A DNA stretch of 44,568 nucleotides, taken from Nitrospirota bacterium. GTDB lineage: Bacteria > Nitrospirota > Thermodesulfovibrionia > Thermodesulfovibrionales > UBA1546. How positions within the stretch are numbered: the stretch's first letter is position 1; each line of letters starts with the position of its first letter. The position numbers were made by a program, and so were the translations under genes. The stretch is from positions 1 to 44,568 of the forward strand of contig JACPZK010000028.1 in assembly GCA_016195565.1 (NCBI GenBank), given 5' to 3'. This document shows positions 32,451 to 42,365 of this stretch, in pieces. The notes under the pieces were generated by a model that was given only the letters and a program-made list of their open reading frames with translations, did no database searches and was not told where the DNA came from.

Positions 32451-33536
32451 ATGAAGATAGCAGTTACCGGACTTGCGAATTCAGGAAAGACGACAATCTT
32501 TAATGCCCTGACAGGCTTAAACCTTGAGACGACAATTTATCCCACTATTACGGCAGAGCCTCATCTCGGTGTTGTAAAAGTTCCTGATTCAAGGATTGAA
32601 AAACTGGCAGCGATTTATAAGCCGAAGAAAACTACATACGCGGCAGTAGAATATGTTGATTATATAGGCATTACAAAAGGCGATATTGAGCAGAACAAAA
32701 AGGTATCTGACCTCATAAAGGACGTTGACGCCATAGTCCATGTCATCAGGGGCTTTGAGGACGAATCCATAGTGCATCCGCTGGGGAATGTAAATCCTGC
32801 CCGCGATGCTGAGACTGTAGAGCTTGAGATGATTTTCGGAGATTTGGAACTTGTTGAAAAACGGCTTGAAAGGATGGAGCAGGGACAAAAAAGAGGCAAG
32901 AAGCCGGATGAAACAGAAAAGAAGATTCTTTTAAAGTGTAAAGAGGTTCTTGAAAAGGAGACGCCTCTCAGAGATATTGAATTCTCAGAGGAAGAACAAA
33001 AGACAATGAGGAATCTCCAGTTCATGTCAATAAAGCCTGTGGTTATTGTTTTAAATGTTTCGGAAAAAGATTTAAACTCTGAAAAAACTGCCGGAACAAC
33101 TTCCGAACTTCAGAAATTCTTCAAAGGCAAACAGGTAAAAGTATTAAACCTCTGCGGCAAGATTGAGATGGAGATTGCGCAGTTGTCTCCGGAAGAGGCA
33201 AGTGCATTTCTTGATGACCTCGGTATCCATGAGCCTGCCTTGAACAGATTAATCCATGTCTCGTACGACCTCCTCGGCCTTATATCATTCCTTACAGTAG
33301 GAGAGGATGAGGTCAGGGCCTGGACGATAAAGAAAGGCACAGATGCGCAGAAGGCGGCAGGAAAGATTCATTCTGACATTGAGCGCGGATTCATAAGGGC
33401 GGAGGTTGTATCATTTGATGATTTCATATCACACGGCAGCATGTCTGCCGCGCGTGACAAAGGACTGCTGAGACTTGAAGGTAAAACTTACGAAGTAAAA
33501 GACGGGGATATAATCAATTTCAGATTTAATGTGTGA
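32451..33536 (+). CDS. ychF: Ribosome-associated GTPase/ATPase YchF (OLA1 family)
   Basis: A 361-aa Obg-family P-loop ATPase that binds ribosomes. G1 is GLANSGKTTIFNALT (residues 7-21), G3 lies around YVDYIGITKG, which keeps the family's unusual absence of a classical DxxG, and the nucleotide-specificity motif VLNVSEKD carries NxxE, which gives ATP preference in this family. The coiled-coil insertion (about 120-190) is present, and the C-terminal TGS domain covers FLTVGEDEVRAWTIKKGT to the end. AAAGGA precedes the ATG. Its stop codon abuts the stop of the convergent guaB with no gap. Confidence 0.93.
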   Translation: MKIAVTGLANSGKTTIFNALTGLNLETTIYPTITAEPHLGVVKVPDSRIEKLAAIYKPKKTTYAAVEYVDYIGITKGDIEQNKKVSDLIKDVDAIVHVIRGFEDESIVHPLGNVNPARDAETVELEMIFGDLELVEKRLERMEQGQKRGKKPDETEKKILLKCKEVLEKETPLRDIEFSEEEQKTMRNLQFMSIKPVVIVLNVSEKDLNSEKTAGTTSELQKFFKGKQVKVLNLCGKIEMEIAQLSPEEASAFLDDLGIHEPALNRLIHVSYDLLGLISFLTVGEDEVRAWTIKKGTDAQKAAGKIHSDIERGFIRAEVVSFDDFISHGSMSAARDKGLLRLEGKTYEVKDGDIINFRFNV

Positions 33537-35161
<1,625 letters not shown>

Positions 35162-35196
35162 CTAACTTAAACTAACAAAAATCGCTAATTTGATTC

Positions 35197-35532
35197 TTAG
35201 CTCATGTGTTTGCTGACCAGCTTGGTCATCTCAAACATTGAAACTTTGCCCTTGCCTCCGAATACCGCTTTCAGGTTTGCATCGGCATTTATCATCCTTC
35301 TGTTGACTTTGTCCTGAAGCCCGTTTTTCTTGATGTACTGCCAGAGTTTTTTGGTAACCTCTGTTCTTGGAATGGGCTTGTCTCCTACAACTAATGCGAG
35401 GGCGCTGCTGATCTTCATGGGCTTCATGAACGCAGCATTAGGTTTCCTCTTTGTCTTAGCCTTCTTTTTCTTTACGACTTTCTTTACAGCTTTCTTTACT
35501 GCTTTTTTCTTTGCTGCCTTTTTCTTAATCAT
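35197..35532 (-). CDS. SWIB/MDM2-domain protein with a lysine-rich histone-H1-like tail
   Basis: A 111-aa basic protein. Residues 2-31 are almost only Lys, Ala, Val and Arg (KKKAAKKKAVKK type repeats), resembling the tails of histone-H1-like bacterial DNA-binding proteins. The rest is a SWIB fold: MKPMKISSALALVVGDKPIPRTEVTKKLWQYIKK, then RRMINADANLKAVFGGKGKVSMFEMTKLVSKHM. SWIB proteins occur in some bacteria, fused to a lysine tail or to topoisomerase I; a role in nucleoid or topology control is inferred. It has its own terminator, and AGGAGG precedes the ATG. Confidence 0.92.
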   Translation of the reverse strand: MIKKKAAKKKAVKKAVKKVVKKKKAKTKRKPNAAFMKPMKISSALALVVGDKPIPRTEVTKKLWQYIKKNGLQDKVNRRMINADANLKAVFGGKGKVSMFEMTKLVSKHMS

Positions 35533-35651
35533 ACCTTACCTCCTCCTATAATTCTTAGCATCTTACTGATGCTATTGATACCAACTCTTAACTACCAAAA
35601 TCCTACCAGACGCAACACATATTGTCAATAAGTTTTATCAATAAAATTTAC

Positions 35652-35681
35652 CCCGTTAGAAGGGCAAGGTTTTCTAACGGG
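35652..35681 (-). terminator. Hairpin directly after lolD
   Basis: CCCGTTAGAA and TTCTAACGGG around a 10-nt loop, starting 2 nt past the lolD stop codon. On the minus strand it is followed by GTAAATTTTATT, a weak T-rich tract. Probable end of the lolC-lolD transcript. Confidence 0.65.
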
Positions 35682-35683
35682 AT

Positions 35684-36346
35684 TTACCTGAATTTTCCGT
35701 CAGCCATCTCAAGAATCCTGTGGCACTGTCTTGACAGAGATTCGTTATGCGTGACTATCACGAAAGTGATTCCTTTCTTTTCGTTGAGCTGCAGCAGAAG
35801 CTTGAAAAGTTCTTGGCCTGTATGGGTATCAAGATTTCCCGTTGGTTCGTCTGCGAATACGACCTTTGGTTCATTTATCAAGGCCCGTGCAACGGCAACG
35901 CGCTGCTGTTCGCCGCCGGAGAGTTCTCCCGGGTGATGGTTCTTTCGTTCAGATAACCCCAGTTCGCTTAAGAGCATTTCCGCTCTCTCTTTAATTTCTT
36001 CGTAACCAGACATGTTTATCAGCCCCGGCATTAATACATTCTCAATTGCTGTAAATTCAGGCAGAAGATGATGAAACTGGAAAACGAAGCCTATTGATTT
36101 ATTCCTGAAACCGGCAAGTGAATAATCATCCAGAGAAAATACGTCCTTGTTTTCATATAGGACATTGCCTGATGTTGGTGTATCCAGCGTGCCCATGATG
36201 TGCAGAAGGGTGCTTTTCCCCGCGCCTGATACGCCGACTATTGCGGCCATCTCTCCCCGGCTTATAGAAAGGTCTATGCCGCTCAGAACCTTTACTTCGC
36301 CTGCAGGCAGGAAAAAAGATTTTTTTAATCCCCTTACTTCAATCAT
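35684..36346 (-). CDS. lolD: Lipoprotein-releasing ABC transporter ATPase LolD
   Basis: A 220-aa ATPase of the LolCDE complex, which extracts outer-membrane lipoproteins from the inner membrane. Walker A is GVSGAGKSTLLH, followed by GTLDTPTSGNVLYENKDV, the Q-loop FVFQFHHLLPEFTAIENV, which is characteristic of LolD, the signature LSGGEQQRVAVARAL, Walker B VVFADEPTGNLD and the H-loop VIVTHN. The start is 15 nt after the lolC stop, so the pair is an operon. Confidence 0.93.
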   Translation of the reverse strand: MIEVRGLKKSFFLPAGEVKVLSGIDLSISRGEMAAIVGVSGAGKSTLLHIMGTLDTPTSGNVLYENKDVFSLDDYSLAGFRNKSIGFVFQFHHLLPEFTAIENVLMPGLINMSGYEEIKERAEMLLSELGLSERKNHHPGELSGGEQQRVAVARALINEPKVVFADEPTGNLDTHTGQELFKLLLQLNEKKGITFVIVTHNESLSRQCHRILEMADGKFR

Positions 36347-36361
36347 TTCTTGGTTTTATTT

Positions 36362-37591
36362 TCATTCATACCGCAGCGGTTCCACAGGGTTCAGTTTTGC
36401 CGCCTGCCATGCAGGGTAGATTGTTGCAAGAAAACTTATTGTCAATGCAGATAGAGATACAGCTATGAAATCAATGAGTTTCATTTTTATAGGCAGGTGG
36501 CTGAGATAATATACATCCGCAGGCAGTCTGATTACATTGTTAAACATATAGCCGAGTATGTATCCGCCGGCAATCCCGAGCAATGTGCCTGCAAGCCCTA
36601 TGACAAGCCCCTGCAGCATAAAAATGGCCATAATGCCTTTTTTTGTGGCTCCCATTGCCTTGAGGATTGCTATCTCTCTGCTTTTTTCTATCACGTTCAT
36701 TATAAGCGTGCCGACTATATTGAATGAGGCGACAAGAATTATTAGAACAAGTATGACAAACATCGCAAGTTTTTCAAGTTTCAGCGCTGAAAAAAGGTTC
36801 TTGTGCATCTGCATCCAGTCCCTCCCGTAATAGGGGAATGATAATGTTTTCTGAACCTGTTCCCTTACTTCCTCTGCCTTATACACATCCTTAACCTTGA
36901 GTTCTATGCCTGTTACGCTATTACCCATTCCGAAAAAATCTTGGGCATAAGAAAGTTCTGTGAGGACAAGGTTTGAATCGTATTCAAACATTCCTACCTC
37001 AAATATCGCAGCTACTCTGAACTGCTTAACTTTTGGCAGCATTCCCATAGGCCCGATTTCTCCGACAGCCGATATGATGTTTATTATGTCATTCCTGAAA
37101 ACTCCGAGACTGCTCGCAAGCTCTTTCCCTATTACAATGCCCGGGATGCTGTCTTTGGATTTCAGGTCCTCAAGTTTTCCGTCTTTTATGTATTTGGCTA
37201 TCTCTGTGGTATTTGCCTCAAGAGAAGGGTCTATTCCTCTTAGGAATACACCATGCGCCCTTTTGCCTGATGAAGACATGACCTGTCCGAGAACAAAGGG
37301 CGAGGCAGAGACAACCTCTTTTTCTCCGCTGACCTTCTCTAATACTTCTTTGTAGTCAGTCATAGCCCCTCTGTAGCTGAGCACTATAATATGCGCATTT
37401 ACACCAAGTATTTTTCTCTGCAGGTCCTCATGAAAACCGCTCATAACTGAGAGGACAACAAGGAGCGCCATGACGCCGACTGCTACGCCGCCGACAGAAA
37501 TTACCGTGTTAAGAGAAATCCCCTTATGTCTTTTTTTTGATTTAAGATAGCGGAATGCTATAAAAAAGTGATATGGCATATTTTTTCGCAT
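36362..37591 (-). CDS. lolC: Lipoprotein-releasing ABC transporter permease LolC/LolE
   Basis: A 409-aa permease with four helices and one large periplasmic domain. The N-terminus YHFFIAFRYLKSKKRHKGISLNTVISVGGVAVGVMALLVVLSVMSGFHEDLQRKILG is typical of LolC/E. The C-terminal FtsX part has KSREIAILKAMGATKKGIMAIFMLQGLVIGLAGTLLG and ends YPAWQAAKLNPVEPLRYE. A single gene here probably serves as a LolF-like dimer, since no second lolC/E is beside it. A TATATT lies 7 nt before the ATG, so the mRNA is probably leaderless; a second ATG four codons in is also possible. Confidence 0.92.
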   Translation of the reverse strand: MRKNMPYHFFIAFRYLKSKKRHKGISLNTVISVGGVAVGVMALLVVLSVMSGFHEDLQRKILGVNAHIIVLSYRGAMTDYKEVLEKVSGEKEVVSASPFVLGQVMSSSGKRAHGVFLRGIDPSLEANTTEIAKYIKDGKLEDLKSKDSIPGIVIGKELASSLGVFRNDIINIISAVGEIGPMGMLPKVKQFRVAAIFEVGMFEYDSNLVLTELSYAQDFFGMGNSVTGIELKVKDVYKAEEVREQVQKTLSFPYYGRDWMQMHKNLFSALKLEKLAMFVILVLIILVASFNIVGTLIMNVIEKSREIAILKAMGATKKGIMAIFMLQGLVIGLAGTLLGIAGGYILGYMFNNVIRLPADVYYLSHLPIKMKLIDFIAVSLSALTISFLATIYPAWQAAKLNPVEPLRYE

Positions 37592-37598
37592 GCAAATG

Positions 37599-37680
37599 AA
37601 TATATCATGAATCAGCGGGTTTCAACAAGAATCAAATTTAATTACAGAACGTTGACCCCCTATAGTTTATGTGTCATAAT
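37599..37680. promoter_or_regulatory. Divergent promoters of lolC and the TPR lipoprotein gene
   Basis: Leftward: -10 TATATT (complement of 37599-37604), 7 nt before the lolC ATG, with a weak TTGTTGA-like -35. Rightward: TTGACC (37652-37657), 17 bp, CATAAT (37675-37680), 6 nt before a GTG at 37687. Both would yield leaderless mRNAs. Confidence 0.5.
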
Positions 37681-37686
37681 AACAAC

Positions 37687-39402
37687 GTGTATAGAAAAAT
37701 CCTGTTAATACTGCCCGTCCTTTTTGTTTTTTCATGTGCGCCGATATTCCGTACAGAGCCTGCCGAATCTCCTGATATTCCAAGAGAGGCTTATTATCAC
37801 TATATCCTTGGCTATGAGGCAGAACTTTCAGGCAAATGGGAAGACGCGCTGAATAACTATTCAAAGGCGCTTAAGATAGACCCTGCATCTCCCTACATCA
37901 GAACCCAGATAAGTTATGTGCTTCTGAGAACAGGCAAGATTCCTGATGCTATCGCAATGACAGAAGAGACTGTGAAGGCAAATCCTGATTATGTGCCCGC
38001 GCTTATGCTGCTTGGCGAGCTTTATAACAGCCAGAAAAATACAGACAAGGCAATACGGATTTTTGAGAAGGCGCTTAAACTTGATAACACACAGGCAGAT
38101 GCATACCTTTTTCTGGGGGTTTTGTATGCTGCGGAAAAGCGGTATTCCGATGCAAAGGAAATTCTTGAGTCTTTTCTCAAAACAGACCCCGACAATGCTA
38201 TGGGAATGTATTATCTCGGCCTCATAAATATGGACTTGGAGGATTATGATAAAGCGGCCGAATATTTCAGCAAGGTTGCGGAGGTAAGGCCGAATTTTGA
38301 CGCCGCATACCTTAACCTCGGGGTGATAAGCGAACTTAAGGGAGATTTGAAACAGGCGGAGAAGCATTATAAAAAAAGCGTGGAGCTTAATCCGCATAAT
38401 ACGCTTGCGCAGGAGCGGCTTACGCAGCTTTATCTGAAGGATAAGACCGTTGACAAGGCCGTAGAGCAGCTCAGGAATATGAGCCTTCAGGAGCCGGCAA
38501 ATCTTGATATACACAGAAGACTCGGATTCCTCTATATAGAAAGCAAGCAGTATGACAGGGCCATAGAAGAATTCAGGATTGTCCTTACAGCCAAGCCGGC
38601 GGATGTGCAGATCAGATACTACTTAGCTGTTACCCTTGAAGAATTGGAAAGATATAAAGAGGCGGCAGAGGAACTGAAAAAGATTATTGCCGTGGACCCA
38701 AAAAATATAGGGGCCTTCCTGCATCTCGGCTTTATCTATTCAAAAGAAGGGCAGCACACTGATGCGGTAAAGATGTATGAAGAGATACTGAGCTTTGAGA
38801 AAGGCAAGCCTGAAGTGTACGTATATCTCGGCGTCAGTTATATACAGTTAAAAGACTACAAAAAAGCAGAGGGAATATTCTCGGAAGGGCTGGGGCTTTT
38901 CCCGAACGATACTGAACTCCATTTCAATATGGCAGTGGCGTATGAAAAAACAGGCAGATTTGAAGAGATGGTGAAATATCTCAGGCGCACTATTGAGATA
39001 AATCCCGAACATGCCGACGCCCTGAATTACCTGGGATACAGTTACGCTGATAAAGGCATAAACCTTGAGGAAGCCCTTTCTCTTATACAGAAGGCGCTTA
39101 AGTTAAAACCTGACAACGGATATATGATTGACAGCCTGGGCTGGGTGTATTTCAAGATGGGCAAGCATGAGGAGGCTGTAAAGGCATTGCAGAAAGCCCA
39201 GAGCATAGTAAACAATGACCCTGTAATCTATGAACACCTTGGAGATGTCTACCTCTCTCAGGGCCTGAATAAAGATGCGCTGGATGCATGGGAGAACGCG
39301 CTGAAGTTCCACGAAAAAGAAGAGGGGCTTAAGGGAAGAGTAGAAAAGAAAATTCAAGATTTAAAATTAAAAATTCCCGCCCCAGGCGGGTCGCCGAGGT
39401 GA
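37687..39402 (+). CDS. TPR lipoprotein (tetratricopeptide repeats)
   Basis: A 571-aa all-TPR protein. I choose the GTG at 37687; an ATG at 37669 would lie inside the promoter between the -35 and -10 boxes. Residues 1-18 form a lipoprotein signal ending VFSC, with Cys as the likely lipidated residue (the Phe at -2 is unusual). After that, about 15 TPR units run from YYHYILGYEAELSGKWEDALNNY to YEHLGDVYLSQGLNKDALDAW. The last codons (QDLKLKIPAPGGSPR) lie in an A+T-rich inverted repeat and look acquired. Such proteins scaffold outer-membrane or cell-surface complexes; divergent lolC supplies lipoprotein export. Confidence 0.88.
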   Translation: MYRKILLILPVLFVFSCAPIFRTEPAESPDIPREAYYHYILGYEAELSGKWEDALNNYSKALKIDPASPYIRTQISYVLLRTGKIPDAIAMTEETVKANPDYVPALMLLGELYNSQKNTDKAIRIFEKALKLDNTQADAYLFLGVLYAAEKRYSDAKEILESFLKTDPDNAMGMYYLGLINMDLEDYDKAAEYFSKVAEVRPNFDAAYLNLGVISELKGDLKQAEKHYKKSVELNPHNTLAQERLTQLYLKDKTVDKAVEQLRNMSLQEPANLDIHRRLGFLYIESKQYDRAIEEFRIVLTAKPADVQIRYYLAVTLEELERYKEAAEELKKIIAVDPKNIGAFLHLGFIYSKEGQHTDAVKMYEEILSFEKGKPEVYVYLGVSYIQLKDYKKAEGIFSEGLGLFPNDTELHFNMAVAYEKTGRFEEMVKYLRRTIEINPEHADALNYLGYSYADKGINLEEALSLIQKALKLKPDNGYMIDSLGWVYFKMGKHEEAVKALQKAQSIVNNDPVIYEHLGDVYLSQGLNKDALDAWENALKFHEKEEGLKGRVEKKIQDLKLKIPAPGGSPR

Positions 39403-39430
39403 CAAAATAAGTGAATTCCGTAATTTTAAA
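39360..39430. repeat. A+T-rich inverted repeat overlapping the 3' end of the TPR gene
   Basis: TTTAAAATTA (39360-39369) and TAATTTTAAA (39421-39430), with ATTC/GAAT continuing inward; between them lies a CCCGCC/GGCGGG stem. The stop codon of the TPR gene is inside it. Confidence 0.65.
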
Positions 39431-39453
39431 TTTTGCATACGATAACTTTATTA

Positions 39454-39532
39454 GTCATTGCGAGTCCCGATAAAATCGGGGCGTGGCAATCTAATAATAC
39501 AAAAAAGATTGCTTCATTTCATTCGCAATGAC
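39454..39532. repeat. Palindromic intergenic repeat (GTCATTGCGA type)
   Basis: The ends are a perfect 10-bp inverted repeat, GTCATTGCGA and TCGCAATGAC; inside is a second stem, GCAATCT (39486-39492) with AGATTGC (39506-39512), plus CCCGAT/ATCGGG. This layout (TCATTGCGAG...GTGGCAATCT...AGATTGCTTC...CGCAATGAC) is a widespread bacterial MITE-like unit that I recognise from other genomes. Confidence 0.85.
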
Positions 39533-39558
39533 GATTTTCTGTATTTTATCCAATTAAA

Positions 39559-40425
39559 ATGTTCACGCTTAAAACACCTGCAAAGATAAACTGGTTTCTG
39601 TCGGTTCTGGGAAAAAGAGAAGACGGCTATCATGAGATATTAAGCCTCATGCAGAGCATTTCCCTCTATGACTATCTTACTTTTGAACATTCTGACAGGA
39701 TTGAGGTAATAACGGATGCCGACATATCTCTTGAGGAAAATCTCGTTTATAAGGCTGCGGTTCTCTTGAAGGAAAAGTTATCGGTCAATAAAGGGGCAGT
39801 CATAACATTAAAGAAAGATATCCCGGTATCTGCAGGCCTGGGCGGAGGAAGCAGCGATGCGGCATGCGCCCTTTCAGGGCTGAACAGGCTGTGGGAACTT
39901 GGGCTAAAGGATGAAGAATTAATAAAATTCGGAGGAATGCTGGGCTCTGACATCCCCTTCTTTTTTAAAGCCCCCGTCGCTGTGGTTACAGGAAGAGGCG
40001 AGATAGTCACAAAACTTGAAGCCGTCAGCAGACATATTATTGTCATTGTCAAACCTGCCCTCGGCGTATCATCAAAATGGGCCTATTCAGAGATGAGCAA
40101 GCTGCTTCAGGAGTTGACAAAGAGAGATAATAATATTAAACTTTTCTGTCATGCCCTTGAGAGGCAGGATTTTAAATCCATTGCCTTAATGATGAAAAAT
40201 GATCTTGAACTTCCTGTGATAGGGGAGTTTCAGGTTATAGGGGAAATTAAGGACAGGCTGCTTGCCATGGGGGCAGAGGCTTCTCTTATGAGTGGAAGCG
40301 GGCCGACTGTCTTCGGTGTATTCAGCAGCAGGGAAAAAGCCGGGGATGCCGCAGAGGCGATGAAGCCGTGCTGGAGCAGGGTTGTCGAAACGCTAACCAG
40401 TGATGAGTTTAAAGTTGAGAGTTAA
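39559..40425 (+). CDS. ispE: 4-diphosphocytidyl-2-C-methyl-D-erythritol kinase
   Basis: A 288-aa GHMP kinase of the MEP isoprenoid pathway. The N-terminal KTPAKINWFLSVLGKREDGYHEILSLMQSI holds the substrate-binding Lys and the conserved His. The ATP loop is PVSAGLGGGSSDAACAL, followed by GSDIPFFF with the catalytic Asp. The C-terminal GHMP motif is ASLMSGSGPTVFGVF. The last residues (DEFKVES) lie at the beginning of an A+T-rich palindrome. No Shine-Dalgarno is visible ahead of the ATG. Confidence 0.95.
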   Translation: MFTLKTPAKINWFLSVLGKREDGYHEILSLMQSISLYDYLTFEHSDRIEVITDADISLEENLVYKAAVLLKEKLSVNKGAVITLKKDIPVSAGLGGGSSDAACALSGLNRLWELGLKDEELIKFGGMLGSDIPFFFKAPVAVVTGRGEIVTKLEAVSRHIIVIVKPALGVSSKWAYSEMSKLLQELTKRDNNIKLFCHALERQDFKSIALMMKNDLELPVIGEFQVIGEIKDRLLAMGAEASLMSGSGPTVFGVFSSREKAGDAAEAMKPCWSRVVETLTSDEFKVES

Positions 40426-40487
40426 AAGTGAGATGAAATAATGGGTAGAATAATAATGTTTTTAACTGTTAATTTTTAACTTTAAAC
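40407..40487. repeat. A+T-rich palindrome overlapping the ispE stop
   Basis: GTTTAAAGTT (40407-40416) and AACTTTAAAC (40478-40487) are perfect arms, with further GTTAAAA/TTTTAAC-type matches between. It is related in sequence to the palindrome on the other side of the tRNA gene. Confidence 0.65.
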
Positions 40488-40508
40488 TATTAACTTTGAA
40501 CCTGATGT

Positions 40509-40580
40509 TGGGGCGTCGACAAACGGCAAGTCAGGAGATTTTGGATCTCCCATATGGAGGTTCGAATCCTCCCGCCCCAG
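40509..40580 (+). tRNA. tRNA-Gln (anticodon TTG)
   Basis: The 7-bp acceptor stem TGGGGCG/CGCCCCA, anticodon arm GGAGA-TTTTGGA-TCTCC with TTG at the anticodon position, and T arm GGAGG-TTCGAAT-CCTCC are all perfect. The discriminator base is G, as expected for Gln. CCA is not encoded. It reads CAA (and possibly CAG by wobble). It lies between ispE and prs. Confidence 0.96.
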
Positions 40581-40604
40581 CTCAATTTTGCAGAGCAAAA
40601 TCGA

Positions 40605-40680
40605 GAGTTAAGAGTTAAAAGTTAGTAGTTAAGAGTTTTAAAACTTTTCACTTTAAACTTTGAACTTTTAATTTGTAACT
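40605..40680. repeat. A+T-rich palindrome between tRNA-Gln and prs
   Basis: Centred on the perfect AGTTTTAAAACT (40634-40645), with imperfect outer arms made of GTTAAAAGTT and AACTTTTAA units. A short hairpin ATTTTGC/GCAAAAT precedes it right behind the tRNA. It is similar to the 40407 element. Confidence 0.65.
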
Positions 40681-40696
40681 TTTGTATGGAGGAACA

Positions 40697-41638
40697 ATGC
40701 CTAACGGCATAAAGCTTTTGACAGGAAATTCTAACAGGAAGCTCGCGGGAGAGGTTGCGGAATATCTCGGCATTCCTGTCTGTGATACGCTGATAACCAC
40801 ATTCAGCGACGGCGAGATCATGGTTCAAATAAACGAGAACGTAAGAGGCTCTGATATATTTGCGCTTCAGTCAACATGCACCCCTGTAAATGATAATATT
40901 GTAGAACTCCTGCTTCTCATTGACGCATTGAAAAGGGCTTCGGCAGGAAGGATAACCGCGGTTATCCCTTACTACGGGTATGCCAGGCAGGACAGAAAGG
41001 TTCAGCCGAGAGTCCCTATATCCTCAAAGCTTGTGGCTGACCTTATAACAGTGGCAGGCGCCAACAGGGTGCTGACAGTGGACCTCCATGCAGGACAGAT
41101 ACAGGGATTTTTCAATATACCTGTGGACCATCTTTATGCTTCGCCTGTTATCCTTGATTACATTAAAAAAAGCAATATTAAAGACATTGTTATAGTTTCA
41201 CCTGATGCAGGAGGCGTGGAGAGGGCCAGGGCTTTTGCAAAGAGGCTAAGCGCATCACTGGCGATTATAGACAAGAGGCGCGAGAGGGCAAACGAGTCTC
41301 AGGTAATGAATGTAATAGGTGATGTAAAGGGAAAGAACACAATTATACTTGATGATATGATAGATACAGCAGGCACGATCGCTCAGGCTGCATCTGCGCT
41401 CAAGGAGAAGGGGGCAAAAAAGGTTCTGGCAGCATGCACACACGCTGTCCTTTCAGGGCCCGCGATAGACAGGATTAATAGCTCAGTTATAGAAGAACTG
41501 ATTGTAACGAACACAATACAGCTTGACAGCAAGCAGGAGAAATGCAAAAAGCTCACAGTTCTGAGCATTGCGCCTCTGCTTGCCGAGGCAATAAAAAGGA
41601 TTCATGAAGAATCTTCAATAAGTTCGCTTTTTGTATAA
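40697..41638 (+). CDS. prs: Ribose-phosphate pyrophosphokinase (PRPP synthetase)
   Basis: A 313-aa class I PRPP synthetase making PRPP from ribose 5-phosphate and ATP. The start at 40697 follows GGAGGAAC; an ATG at 40682 overlaps that site. It begins [40 protein letters not shown], the ATP-binding [25 protein letters not shown] and the PRPP loop DDMIDTAGT are all intact, as is [19 protein letters not shown]. Length is standard (310-320). It is followed by a hairpin and rplY, 40 nt away. Confidence 0.96.
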   Translation: MPNGIKLLTGNSNRKLAGEVAEYLGIPVCDTLITTFSDGEIMVQINENVRGSDIFALQSTCTPVNDNIVELLLLIDALKRASAGRITAVIPYYGYARQDRKVQPRVPISSKLVADLITVAGANRVLTVDLHAGQIQGFFNIPVDHLYASPVILDYIKKSNIKDIVIVSPDAGGVERARAFAKRLSASLAIIDKRRERANESQVMNVIGDVKGKNTIILDDMIDTAGTIAQAASALKEKGAKKVLAACTHAVLSGPAIDRINSSVIEELIVTNTIQLDSKQEKCKKLTVLSIAPLLAEAIKRIHEESSISSLFV

Positions 41639-41657
41639 CCCCCGATATTAACGGGGG
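41639..41657 (+). promoter_or_regulatory. CCCCCG/CGGGGG hairpin between prs and rplY
   Basis: A 6-bp GC stem with a 7-nt loop, starting right after the prs stop and ending 4 nt before the rplY AAAGGAGG. No T-run. It could slow 3' exonucleases or affect rplY translation. Confidence 0.45.
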
Positions 41658-41678
41658 ATAAAGGAGGAAGAGGATAAG

Positions 41679-42365
41679 ATGGAAAGGGCTACACTGAATG
41701 TGGAAAAAAGAGATAAAGCAGGGAAGGGCATTGCGAGGGCGCTGAGAAGACAGGGCTTGATACCTGCAATTATCTACAGGGGAGGCGGTTCACTGCCGAT
41801 AGCGATCTCAAAAAAAGCTATGGCTGAATTTATTGACTCTACGGCAGGTGAACATACAGTTGTTAATCTTAAGTTTTCAGAAGGCGACAGCAAACTGGCT
41901 ATTCTCAAGGAATATCAGACAGACCCCTTAAAGGGAGATATCCTGCATACGGATTTTTTTGAGATATCTCTTACGGAAAAGGTGACTGTGAATGTCCGTA
42001 TTGTGACTCATGGAGAGCCGATAGGCGTGAAGCGTGACGGCGGCATCCTGCAGCATGTGCTCAGGGAAATAGAAATAACGTGCCTGCCTGATAAGATACC
42101 GGGGCATCTTGAGGCTGACATATCAAAGCTTGAGATAGGCCAGTCCATTCATGTTAAAGACATCCAGGTAGGAGAGGGAATAGAGGTTCTTACCACACCT
42201 GATGAAATTATTGTGAATATTGTTGCTCCTGCTGTTGAGAAAGAGCCTGAAGCGCCGGCTGAAGGCATTGTTGCTGCTGCGCCTGAGATAGTAGAGCCGG
42301 AAGTAATAAAGAAAGGCAAGAAAGAAGAAAAGGAAGCGGCAGAAGGGAAAGCAGAGAAAAAATAA
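41679..42365 (+). CDS. rplY: 50S ribosomal protein L25 (CTC form)
   Basis: A 228-aa L25/Ctc protein binding 5S rRNA. The N-terminal L25 domain covers MERATLNVEKRDKAGKGIARALRRQGLIPAIIYRGGGSLP and HTVVNLKFSE...DPLKGDILHTDFFEI; the C-terminal TL5-type beta domain follows (VTVNVRIVTHGEPIGVKRDGGILQHVLREIEITCLP). The tail beyond about residue 185 is low-complexity Glu/Ala/Lys, as in many long CTC proteins. AAAGGAGG precedes the ATG. The pth start codon is the next base after its stop. Confidence 0.95.
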   Translation: MERATLNVEKRDKAGKGIARALRRQGLIPAIIYRGGGSLPIAISKKAMAEFIDSTAGEHTVVNLKFSEGDSKLAILKEYQTDPLKGDILHTDFFEISLTEKVTVNVRIVTHGEPIGVKRDGGILQHVLREIEITCLPDKIPGHLEADISKLEIGQSIHVKDIQVGEGIEVLTTPDEIIVNIVAPAVEKEPEAPAEGIVAAAPEIVEPEVIKKGKKEEKEAAEGKAEKK

